NCBI GenBank assembly: GCA_905236665.1 | Contig: CAJONF010000109.1 | Coordinates: 1 to 6,886, forward strand | Origin: an uncultured Selenomonadaceae bacterium | GTDB taxonomy: Bacteria > Bacillota > Negativicutes > Selenomonadales > Selenomonadaceae | Length of the DNA: 6,886 bases | Direction of reading: 5' to 3' | Part shown: one piece after another, positions 1 through 6,130 of the stretch | Numbering within the stretch: position 1 is the first letter of the stretch | How the letters are laid out: each line of letters opens with the position of its first letter | Notes under the pieces: generated by a model | Told to the model about the DNA's origin: nothing | Database searches by the model: none | What the model saw: only the letters and a program-made list of their open reading frames with translations | Translations under genes and position numbers: made by a program

Positions 1-666
1 GTTCAAGCCGCTGTTGATAACGGCGTCCATGTCGATAACGCGACCGAGTGCCTCGACGTAGGGCAACATGTAATCCATAAAGTGAACGTTATCCATTTTG
101 ACGGCGCGTTCAAACGGAATGCGCTTGACAACTTTGTCGACGCCCTGCGCGATAATTTCATTGGCGCGGTTCTGGATTATTTTAGTAGTTTCTGCACTTG
201 CAGGGCCACCAGTTGTCGGGTCGTATTTAATGCCGCCGTCAGTCGGAGGATTGTGGCTCGGCGTAATGACAATGCCGTCCGCCTGTTTAGCTTCTTTACG
301 CTCGTAATTGTGAGCAAGAATAATGCGGCTAACAACGGGCGTGGGCACGGGTTTAAAATCTTCCTGCAAGATTATTTCGACGCCGTTAGCCGCCAAAACT
401 TCTACGCAGGAACGCAGAGCCGGTTCGGAAAGGGCGTGGGTATCTGCGCCGATATACAGCGGTCCTTGAAGTTTTTCGGCGGTGCGATATTCGTAAACCG
501 CCTGCGCGATGGCAAGGATATGTTCTTCGTTAAAGCTACGGAGTTTGGAACTGCCTCTGTGCCCCGATGTGCCAAAAGCAACGCCCTGCGTTTTGTTTTC
601 AGGGTCGGGTCTAAGAGTGTAGTAATCGCTGATCAGCGACGGAAGGTTGACAACAGTTTTGCTCAT
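1..666 (-). CDS. pgm: Alpha-D-glucose phosphoglucomutase, N-terminal 222 codons (cut by window edge)
   Basis: This enzyme interconverts glucose-1-phosphate and glucose-6-phosphate in the cytoplasm, linking glycolysis to UDP-glucose and polysaccharide synthesis. The minus strand is open from the ATG at 666-664 to the left edge. The visible part matches the N-terminus of the E. coli Pgm type (about 546 aa), not the shorter ManB/GlmM type: FGTSGHRGS at residues 31-39, SFNEEHILAIAQA at 44-56, DTHALSEPA at 75-83, and the phosphoserine loop TPSHNPP at 135-141 with catalytic Ser137. The metal-binding, sugar-specificity and phosphate-binding loops lie outside the window. An AAGGGGG ribosome binding site at 674-680, 7 bases upstream, fixes the start. 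It is the third gene of a likely operon behind the phosphomannomutase gene and the unknown membrane-anchored gene. Family and loop positions are recalled knowledge; the operon is inferred from spacing and strand. Confidence 0.93.
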   Translation of the reverse strand, partial: MSKTVVNLPSLISDYYTLRPDPENKTQGVAFGTSGHRGSSKLRSFNEEHILAIAQAVYEYRTAEKLQGPLYIGADTHALSEPALRSCVEVLAANGVEIILQEDFKPVPTPVVSRIILAHNYERKEAKQADGIVITPSHNPPTDGGIKYDPTTGGPASAETTKIIQNRANEIIAQGVDKVVKRIPFERAVKMDNVHFMDYMLPYVEALGRVIDMDAVINSGLN

Positions 667-702
667 GAAAAATCCCCCTTCAATTAAAGAAAATTTATGC
701 CA

Positions 703-716
703 CGCTCAAAAGAGCG
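703..716. other. Short GC-rich hairpin in the gap before pgm
   Basis: CGCTC and GAGCG form a perfect 5-bp stem around an AAAA loop (TTTT on the minus strand) in the 58-base gap between the unknown gene and pgm. No proper T-run follows on the minus strand (it continues TGGCATAAATTTT), so it is not a convincing terminator. It could be a weak attenuator, an mRNA processing or stability element, or chance. No clear promoter for pgm alone was seen here, which fits read-through from the upstream genes. Confidence 0.3.
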
Positions 717-724
717 AATTTGAC

Positions 725-1636
725 TTACCATTTAGGATAATCAGCTTTTTTAATAACAGGAGATTTCGCATAAAGCGAAACCTCTTCTGGTGAACTGATA
801 TACATAACCTTTGCGATTTTCCATGTAGTTTTTCCACTGTGATTGACATGAACTACAACAAAATCACCGACGCGAATGTTATTATTATCACCCAACAAAT
901 AATCAAAACGTTTTTTGCTATTCTTTTTGAATATCACTTGAACAAATTGCTTTGACGACGAGACAGAGTCCGTTTTTGGATAGTTAGGTTTGGGCGATGG
1001 CGACGAAATTACCCGCGTTGGTTGTTGAGGTGGATCTATTGTTGGATAAGTGGGATATTCTTCAGAATTTAGAAGATTTTGCCTTAATTGTTCTGGTGTT
1101 AATGGCGATACTTTACCTGGTGAAATATTTTGAACGGAAGATTGCGGCTGAACATAAATCGATTTTTCAACGATTCGGATTTTTTCTACTTCACGAACGA
1201 CAGGTTGCGGAACATAAACAGGTTTTTCGACAATAATTTTACGAGCTTCAGGTGGCGACGGAGATGGAGGAGGTGGAAGATGCGGTAATCTCCTAATCAC
1301 CGTAGCCCAAGCATAGGTTGATCTTTCGCCGGGTGCGCTGACATACTTCACCGTTGCAATCTTGTATTCTCTTCTACCGGTAAATTTATCATTAACTGGA
1401 ACTTCAACGAGGTCATTTACCATTAAGTCGAGATTATTCTCGAAAAAGTAGTCGTAAGTTTTCGTTTGCCCTTCCTTAAACACAACCGAGACAAATCTTT
1501 TAGGTTTCGGTTGTGGTGTCGGTAGCGGCGGAATCGATGGCGGCGATATAGGTTTGTGCTGGTCAACATTTTTATCTGATAAATGTATCAAAAATATGAG
1601 TGCGCAAAACAACCCAACAATAAAAACTATATCCAT
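725..1636 (-). CDS. Unrecognised protein with N-terminal membrane segment and two copies of a ~70-residue domain
   Basis: No family is recognised with confidence. Of 303 residues, 2-19 are a hydrophobic segment (signal anchor; no lipoprotein box or clear cleavage site). Residues 30-46 are a Pro-rich linker. Residues 48-115 are a first domain, and 119-229 a long Pro/Ser/Gln-rich linker with two near-copies of IVEKPVYV (135-142 and 155-162). Residues 231-297 are a second copy of the domain. The copies share about 29 of 65 positions by eye, including FVxVxFK, DY, VxDxVxVxVN, KIAxV and VI. The pattern of short beta strands with a central VGDxVxV faintly recalls the small N-terminal DNA-binding domain of PriA, which is only an impression. 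Flanking charges do not settle topology. The start is an ATG behind AAGGTAGG (1646-1653), which overlaps the stop of the phosphomannomutase gene 15 bases upstream, so translational coupling is likely. An envelope role is suggested only by the two sugar-phosphate mutase neighbours. Confidence 0.85.
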   Translation of the reverse strand: MDIVFIVGLFCALIFLIHLSDKNVDQHKPISPPSIPPLPTPQPKPKRFVSVVFKEGQTKTYDYFFENNLDLMVNDLVEVPVNDKFTGRREYKIATVKYVSAPGERSTYAWATVIRRLPHLPPPPSPSPPEARKIIVEKPVYVPQPVVREVEKIRIVEKSIYVQPQSSVQNISPGKVSPLTPEQLRQNLLNSEEYPTYPTIDPPQQPTRVISSPSPKPNYPKTDSVSSSKQFVQVIFKKNSKKRFDYLLGDNNNIRVGDFVVVHVNHSGKTTWKIAKVMYISSPEEVSLYAKSPVIKKADYPKW

Positions 1637-1651
1637 TGCAATTAGCCTACC

Positions 1652-3016
1652 TTACGCGCGGATAATGGCGAGCAGTTCATCACGTTTATTTTCCATTAAA
1701 GCTTTGTCGCCGCGTGATTCGACATTGAGGCGGATATAAGGTTCGGTTTGACTGCCGCGCAGATTAAATCGCCACGTCGGGAAATCGACGCTGAGTCCGT
1801 CAACGTAATTTACTTTGCCAGCCGCGCCGTAAATTTTTTCTATCTTTAACATAATTTCTTTGACTTTGTCGACGCTAGGAACTTTTGTATTAATTTCGCC
1901 GCTAACAGGATATTTAGCAATCCTGTCCGCCATAAGTTGCGATAAAGTTTGGTCGGTGTTGCTCAAAAGTTCAAGAATCAACAGCCAAGGAATCATGCCG
2001 CTATCACAGAAATAAAAATCGCGGAAATAATGATGAGACGCCATTTCGCCGCCGTAAATCGCATTTTCAGCACGAAGTGTATCCTTCATGTAATTATGCC
2101 CTGAACGACACATAATCGGCGTGCCGCCAAAAGTTTCAGCAATATCAATCGTATTCCAAATAGCTCGCGGGTCATGAATAATTTTTTCTCCGCGATTTTT
2201 CTTCAAGAAAGCCTCGGCAAGCAGTCCGACCATATAATAACCTTCGATAAAACTTCCCTGTTCGTCGAATAAAAAGCACCTGTCAAAATCTCCGTCAAAG
2301 GCAATGCCACAAACTGCGCCGTTATCAATAACAGCCTTTGCAGTTTCATGGCGGGCATCTGGGAGCAAGGGATTTGGTACGCCGTTTGGAAAATAACCGT
2401 TGCCGTTGTTGTGAACTTTGATAATTTCAAACGGCAAGAATTTTTCCAGCTCGTTAATAATCGGGCCAGCTGAGCCGTTGCCGCTGTTAATGACAACCTT
2501 AAGCGGCTTGAGATTTTTTATGTCAACATAGGAAAGAAGGCGTTTAATATAATCGGGCTGAATATCAATGCGATAAACAGTGCCGGTAGCTTTTCGGAAT
2601 GACCAATCGCGGGTTTCATTCTCTACCGCCGCTTTAATGTCAAGCAAACCGGTTTTGGGGCTGACGGGGCGCACGCCCTTTCTAACGAACTTCATGCCGT
2701 TATATTCTTTAGGGTTGTGAGATGCGGTAATCATAATGCCGCCGTCGAAATCGTGAAAACCCGTGGCGAAATAAATCATTTCGGTGCCACATTGCCCGAT
2801 GTCGAAAACGTCACAATCCGCCTCGGTTAATCCGCGAGCCAGTGCATCAAAAATTGTCGGACCGGAAAGGCGAATATCATGACCGACGGCAACTTTTTTG
2901 GCATTAAAAATTTCGGGGAAAACTCTGCCGACGCGGTATGCCAATTCTTGATTTATGCTGTCGGGATAAATTCCGCGAATATCATATGCGCCGAAGCCGG
3001 AGGTGTTAATTGCCAT
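1652..3016 (-). CDS. manB: Phosphomannomutase / phosphoglucomutase, CpsG-ManB type
   Basis: This cytoplasmic enzyme of the alpha-D-phosphohexomutase superfamily converts mannose-6-P to mannose-1-P, the precursor of GDP-mannose. Many members also act on glucose phosphates. All family loops are present in 454 aa: AYDIRG at 10-15, the catalytic phosphoserine loop TASHNP at 97-102 (Ser99), the Mg-binding loop DGDFDR at 241-246, the sugar-specificity loop GEMASHH at 323-329 and the phosphate-binding loop RGSQTEP at 420-426. Length and long matching stretches (GIAFDGDFDRCFLFDE, YFRDF, CDSGMIPWLL, RLNVESRGD) resemble E. coli CpsG (about 456 aa) as I remember it, more than the Pseudomonas AlgC type. 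The ATG follows an AAAGGAG site (3026-3032) by 9 bases. It is first in the likely operon with the unknown gene and pgm, under the promoter at 3067-3096. Substrate preference for mannose over glucose is inferred. Confidence 0.93.
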   Translation of the reverse strand: MAINTSGFGAYDIRGIYPDSINQELAYRVGRVFPEIFNAKKVAVGHDIRLSGPTIFDALARGLTEADCDVFDIGQCGTEMIYFATGFHDFDGGIMITASHNPKEYNGMKFVRKGVRPVSPKTGLLDIKAAVENETRDWSFRKATGTVYRIDIQPDYIKRLLSYVDIKNLKPLKVVINSGNGSAGPIINELEKFLPFEIIKVHNNGNGYFPNGVPNPLLPDARHETAKAVIDNGAVCGIAFDGDFDRCFLFDEQGSFIEGYYMVGLLAEAFLKKNRGEKIIHDPRAIWNTIDIAETFGGTPIMCRSGHNYMKDTLRAENAIYGGEMASHHYFRDFYFCDSGMIPWLLILELLSNTDQTLSQLMADRIAKYPVSGEINTKVPSVDKVKEIMLKIEKIYGAAGKVNYVDGLSVDFPTWRFNLRGSQTEPYIRLNVESRGDKALMENKRDELLAIIRA

Positions 3017-3066
3017 TTGTTTGCGCTCCTTTCGTAGCTAATGTTGCACCTTAAAACCAATTATGT

Positions 3067-3096
3067 ATTCTACACGAGCAAAAATTCCCCTGTTAA
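3067..3096 (-). promoter_or_regulatory. Predicted sigma-70/A promoter for the manB operon
   Basis: Read on the minus strand, TTAACA (3091-3096, five of six consensus -35 bases) is followed by an 18-base spacer and TAGAAT (3067-3072, five of six -10 bases). Transcription would start near 3060, giving a leader of roughly 45 bases before the manB ATG at 3016. This is a pattern match by eye. Confidence 0.55.
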
Positions 3097-3158
3097 ATTT
3101 GCAGAAAATTTTAATGAAGTTTACATGAATTCTTAGCGTGTCGCCACCGAAATTAGTC

Positions 3159-3180
3159 CTTTGAAAAAAATTTCTCAAAG
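3159..3180. repeat. Small inverted repeat between the divergent promoters
   Basis: CTTTGA (3159-3164) and TCAAAG (3175-3180) are a perfect 6-base inverted repeat around a 10-base A/T-rich centre, ending 3 bases before the -35 box of the ispH promoter. Position would suit an operator or an UP-like A-tract, but repeats this short are frequent by chance in AT-rich spacers. Confidence 0.25.
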
Positions 3181-3183
3181 TTA

Positions 3184-3212
3184 TTGCCTGTTAAAAGCAA
3201 TTATGGTATATT
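3184..3212 (+). promoter_or_regulatory. Predicted sigma-70/A promoter for ispH-rpsA
   Basis: TTGCCT (3184-3189, four of six -35 bases) lies exactly 17 bases from TATATT (3207-3212, five of six -10 bases). The A-rich run just upstream (3164-3171) could serve as an UP element. The start would be near 3219, leaving a leader of about 60 bases before the ATG at 3278. No separate strong promoter for rpsA was noticed inside ispH. Confidence 0.6.
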
Positions 3213-3277
3213 AATCGGCGGTTATGACAGGTTGAGGATTTTTTTATTTGTCAAAGCCAATCAGACGGGTGGTAGAA

Positions 3278-4099
3278 ATGGAAGTAATCTTGTCGGAGTA
3301 TTTAGGATTTTGTTACGGCGTAAAACGGGCGATAAAAATTGCCAGAGAGCACGCGGATGGGAAAAGTTGCACATTGGGGCCTATAATCCATAATCCGCAA
3401 ATGGTAGAGCGACTGCGCGTCGAAGGAGTCGGGGCAGTCGAAGATTTGACGGCGATGGAGGAGGGCACGATAATAATTCGCTCACACGGCGTGGGTCCGC
3501 AGGTTTACAAACAAGCAAAAGCAAGGGGTTTAAACATAGTCGATGCAACTTGTCCGCACGTGAAAAAAGCGCAACTTTCTGCAAAGGAATTGTCGGAGGA
3601 CGGGCGAGAAGTTGTAATAATCGGTGAAAAAAATCACCCCGAAGTGAAAAGCATTTTTGAATGGTCGAACAAGCGGGCAATTATCCTGGAGACGGAACAG
3701 GACGCGGAAAATTTCGCGCCTTGCCCCAAACTCGGAATAGTTTCTCAAACAACGGTGAGCGGCGAAAATTTTATCAAAATAGTGGCGCACCTGCTCAAAA
3801 AATCACACGACATAAGAATTCTACGAACTATCTGCACAGCAACTGACCAAAGACAAACAGCAGCACTTGAGTTAGCGTCAAAAGTTGATGTCATGCTGGT
3901 TATCGGTGGACGAAACAGCGCAAATACAACGCGACTTGCACAGCTTTGTGAAAAAAAATGCAGGACTTACCATATAGAAACAGCTCAGGAACTTTCTCCT
4001 GTTTGGTTACAAAACGCCAACAAGGTTGGCATAACAGCCGGAGCCTCAACGCCGGACTGGATTATCGGGGAGGTTTATAAAAAGTGTCAGAGGATTTGA
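3278..4099 (+). CDS. ispH: 4-hydroxy-3-methylbut-2-enyl diphosphate reductase (IspH/LytB)
   Basis: IspH is the [4Fe-4S] enzyme that makes IPP and DMAPP from HMBPP, the last step of the MEP isoprenoid pathway. Counting from the ATG at 3278 (273 aa), the three cluster cysteines are Cys12 (GFCYGV), Cys92 (ATCPHV) and Cys186 (TICTATDQRQ). Substrate-site residues are also visible: His38 (IIHNPQ), His70 (RSHGVGP), the His-Pro-Glu at 120-122, the SQTT segment, GGRNSANTTRL and GASTPDW. The ATG places the first cysteine at residue 12 as in E. coli, so I prefer it. An in-frame TTG at 3248, 9 bases behind TGAGGA (3233-3238), would add ten residues and has the better ribosome binding site; the site before the ATG is only GGGTGG at close spacing. 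The 3' end overlaps rpsA by 16 bases. The gene is complete, with no missing catalytic residue. Confidence 0.95.
   Translation: MEVILSEYLGFCYGVKRAIKIAREHADGKSCTLGPIIHNPQMVERLRVEGVGAVEDLTAMEEGTIIIRSHGVGPQVYKQAKARGLNIVDATCPHVKKAQLSAKELSEDGREVVIIGEKNHPEVKSIFEWSNKRAIILETEQDAENFAPCPKLGIVSQTTVSGENFIKIVAHLLKKSHDIRILRTICTATDQRQTAALELASKVDVMLVIGGRNSANTTRLAQLCEKKCRTYHIETAQELSPVWLQNANKVGITAGASTPDWIIGEVYKKCQRI
4067..4073 (+). promoter_or_regulatory. Ribosome binding site of rpsA inside ispH
   Basis: GGGGAGG lies 10 bases before the GTG at 4084, within the last codons of ispH. It supports the GTG start over the in-frame ATG at 4114, whose upstream sequence lacks a comparable site. It also lies just upstream of the A-run at 4079-4083, a position where Shine-Dalgarno-like sequences can promote -1 frameshifting (see findings). 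Confidence 0.75.
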
Positions 4100-5232
4100 A
4101 AAACGTGGAAGATATGGGTAATTGGCTTGATGAGTCGGAAGGTTTTAAAGAAATTCGCGAACATGAAGTAGTAGAAGGAACTGTTGTTTTGGTTAATCGC
4201 GACGAAGCTTATGTGGATATAGGTTACAAGCAGGAAATTGCTATTCCGAAAAAAGAACTCGCGTTGCCTGAACCGGATTCGGCGGAAGATGTCGTTAAGG
4301 CGGGCGATGTGATTAGAGTTTATATTCAATCTCTCGGCGGCGAAAATGGCGGCGTCCTTTCCAAAATTAAAGCCGATGCTGAAGTTGTTTGGGATGAACT
4401 GCGGGCGATTAAAGCTCACAACGATCAGCCCGATGTCGAAGAATTGCAGACGCTTGACGCAAAAATTAACAGCGTCGTAAAGGGCGGCTTGACAGCCACG
4501 GTAAATGGTCTGCGCGGATTTATTCCCGCCTCGCAAATGGAATTGCACTTCGTTAAAGATTTGAGCGGCTACATTGGACAGACTGTTAAGGTTCTGCCGA
4601 TTGAAATTGAATCGCATAAACGCCGCTTGGTTCTCAGTCGCCGCCAGCTTTTGGAACGCGAACGCGAAGCTAAACAGCAGGAAGTCTTTAATACCCTGCA
4701 TGAAGGCGACGTTCTGAAAGGTACCGTCAAACGTCTTGTCGATTACGGCGCATTTATCGACGTGGGCGGCGTGGACGGCTTGGCTCACATTTCCGATTTG
4801 TCGTGGGAACGCGTCATATACCCTTCGGACGTGCTTAAAGTCGGCGATGAAATTGATGTTTATGTTAAAAATGTTGACCCCGAAGCGCGCAGAATTTCCC
4901 TTTCCGTCAAACAAACTCAGCGCGACCCGTGGCTTGACAGAGCAGAAAATTATCACGAAGGTGACTTTATCGAAGGCAAAATCGTTAAACTTGCCAAGTT
5001 TGGCGCGTTCATGGAAATTGAATCCGGTTTTGACGGCTTGATTCCTATGGGCGAACTTAGCGACCGCCGTATCGAAAATGCGGACGAAGCCGTTGCCGTC
5101 GGCGATATCGTTAAGGTTAAAGTTATGCGTATTGATCTCAAGCGCAAACGCATTTCCCTTTCGATTAACCGCGCCCGCCGCGAAGGTGCCAATGCTAACT
5201 TCAAACGTTATCAGCCCGAAGCTGAAGAGTAA
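4084..5232 (+). CDS. rpsA: Ribosomal protein S1 homolog with four S1 domains
   Basis: S1 proteins bind mRNA on the 30S subunit and help translation initiation. The 382-aa product has four S1 (OB-fold) RNA-binding domains, at about residues 26-97, 124-188, 206-276 and 291-361. The last two are the most canonical: LKGTVKRLVDYGAFIDVGG with GLAHISDLS, and GKIVKLAKFGAFMEIESG with GLIPMGELS. This is the short Firmicute form (the B. subtilis homolog YpfD is also about 382 aa); the E. coli protein has six domains and 557 aa. The short Firmicute forms may not act as a strictly essential S1. A GTG start is chosen from the GGGGAGG site 10 bases upstream. It overlaps ispH by 16 bases in the -1 frame, so translational coupling is likely. 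Arginine codons are mostly CGC/CGT while ispH uses many AGA/AGG/CGG codons, which fits high expression. A hairpin terminator follows 25 bases after the stop. Confidence 0.94.
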   Translation: MSEDLKNVEDMGNWLDESEGFKEIREHEVVEGTVVLVNRDEAYVDIGYKQEIAIPKKELALPEPDSAEDVVKAGDVIRVYIQSLGGENGGVLSKIKADAEVVWDELRAIKAHNDQPDVEELQTLDAKINSVVKGGLTATVNGLRGFIPASQMELHFVKDLSGYIGQTVKVLPIEIESHKRRLVLSRRQLLEREREAKQQEVFNTLHEGDVLKGTVKRLVDYGAFIDVGGVDGLAHISDLSWERVIYPSDVLKVGDEIDVYVKNVDPEARRISLSVKQTQRDPWLDRAENYHEGDFIEGKIVKLAKFGAFMEIESGFDGLIPMGELSDRRIENADEAVAVGDIVKVKVMRIDLKRKRISLSINRARREGANANFKRYQPEAEE

Positions 5233-5257
5233 AAAATTTCAGACTCCCGAAAATTTA

Positions 5258-5300
5258 AAAGAGCGAGCAATTTCGGTTGCCCGCTCTTTAGTTTTATTTT
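5258..5300. terminator. Bidirectional intrinsic terminator between convergent rpsA and rsmA
   Basis: AAAGAGCG (5258-5265) pairs with CGCTCTTT (5282-5289). After one A-C mismatch the stem continues with GCAA (5267-5270) and TTGC (5277-5280), closing a TTTCGG loop. On the plus strand AGTTTTATTTT follows; on the minus strand TTTTAAATTTT follows. It can therefore end transcripts of both rpsA and rsmA, and its plus-strand T-run reaches into the last codons of rsmA (stop at 5294-5296). Confidence 0.85.
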
Positions 5301-6130
5301 AACGCCTCAGCAAGTTTGGCGAATTCTTCAAGGCTTAAAGTTTCAGCGCGGCGCGCCCCGTCAATTTCTGCGCCTGCCAACGCCGATAAAATTTTTTCTT
5401 TAGCAAAGCCCGCGCCCGTCAACGAATTCAACAGAGTTTTTCGACGTTGAGCAAATGCCGCACGTACAATTTTTATAAAAAAATCTTCGTCGCGAACTTC
5501 AAACGGCGGCTTGCGAACGTCACAGATAACAACTGCGCTTGTGACTTCCGGCGGCGGCAAAAAACTTTCTGGCGGAACGTCAAAGGCGATTCGCGGCTCC
5601 GAACGAAATTGCACCGCTACTGACAATGCTCCATAAATTTTTGAGCCTGGAGCGGCTGTCATACGTTCTGCTACTTCGCGCTGAACCATAGTTACGATTT
5701 TTGTCACCGGTAAATTTTTTTCTAGCAATGTTAGCAAAATCTGCGTCGTGATGTAGTAAGGCAGATTCGCCACAACTTTAAATCTGCGCGGCATGAGTTC
5801 AGCAAGATTTATTTTTAATATGTCCCCTTCTATCAATCGGAAATTTTCGTAGCCCGCAAGTGTTTCGTTTAGCACGGCGGGTAATTTTTTGTCAAGTTCA
5901 ACTGCCGTGACCTGCGCGCCCGCCTCCAAAAGTCCCTGCGTCAAAGTTCCTATGCCCGCTCCGATTTCTAAAACTTCTTCGCCGGATTCAATCTCCGCCG
6001 CCGCGACGATTTGCCGTACAATTTGAGCGTCGATTAAAAAATTTTGTCCCAAACCTTTGACTGCGCGTAATTTAAATTTTTTTAAAATGTGTCGCGTTGC
6101 TGAAGGGTTAGCTATTTGCGGGTGTAACAT
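5294..6130 (-). CDS. rsmA: 16S rRNA (adenine1518-N6/adenine1519-N6) dimethyltransferase (KsgA)
   Basis: RsmA uses S-adenosylmethionine to dimethylate two adjacent adenines in the 3'-terminal hairpin of 16S rRNA, a late 30S assembly step; its loss gives kasugamycin resistance. From the ATG at 6130-6128 the protein is 278 aa, normal for the family. Visible motifs are GLGQNFLID at 26-34, SAM motif I EIGAGIGTLT at 55-64, the acidic SAM ribose contact VELD at 77-80, EGDIL at 101-105, catalytic NLPYY at 122-126, QREVAER at 150-156, FLPPPEVTSAV at 190-200 and AFAQRRKTLLNSL at 225-237. A GGAGG site 9 bases upstream fixes this start. A GTG at 6157 in the same frame would put that site inside the coding region and add nine residues. 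It overlaps the end of rnmV by 23 bases, implying coupled translation. Confidence 0.96.
   Translation of the reverse strand: MLHPQIANPSATRHILKKFKLRAVKGLGQNFLIDAQIVRQIVAAAEIESGEEVLEIGAGIGTLTQGLLEAGAQVTAVELDKKLPAVLNETLAGYENFRLIEGDILKINLAELMPRRFKVVANLPYYITTQILLTLLEKNLPVTKIVTMVQREVAERMTAAPGSKIYGALSVAVQFRSEPRIAFDVPPESFLPPPEVTSAVVICDVRKPPFEVRDEDFFIKIVRAAFAQRRKTLLNSLTGAGFAKEKILSALAGAEIDGARRAETLSLEEFAKLAEALK

Noticed and set aside
82..687. 201-codon open frame on the plus strand opposite pgm
   Set aside because: Antisense to a well-conserved phosphoglucomutase N-terminus, with no domain in its product.
997..1236. 79-codon open frame on the plus strand opposite the unknown gene
   Set aside because: The opposite strand encodes a protein with a duplicated domain in frame, which a chance reading would not show; the plus-strand product has no supporting features.
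1141..1240. Two similar ~35-base stretches that look like a DNA direct repeat
   Set aside because: They encode the duplicated IVEKPVYV-like segments of the unknown protein's linker and are explained by that protein repeat, not by a mobile element or CRISPR.
2203..2496. 97-codon open frame within manB in another frame
   Set aside because: Out-of-frame shadow of the phosphomannomutase, whose motifs run through the same bases in the correct frame.
3017..3277. Possible riboswitch, small RNA or hidden small gene in the divergent spacer
   Set aside because: The leaders are short (about 45 and 60 bases), no conserved riboswitch core or terminator-antiterminator pair was seen, and the open frame at 3184-3393 only runs into ispH out of frame.
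4087..4956. 289-codon open frame on the minus strand opposite rpsA
   Set aside because: It is antisense to a clear ribosomal protein S1 gene, its product is Phe/Asn-rich without any recognisable domain, and it has no convincing ribosome binding site; codon bias of rpsA explains the lack of stops.
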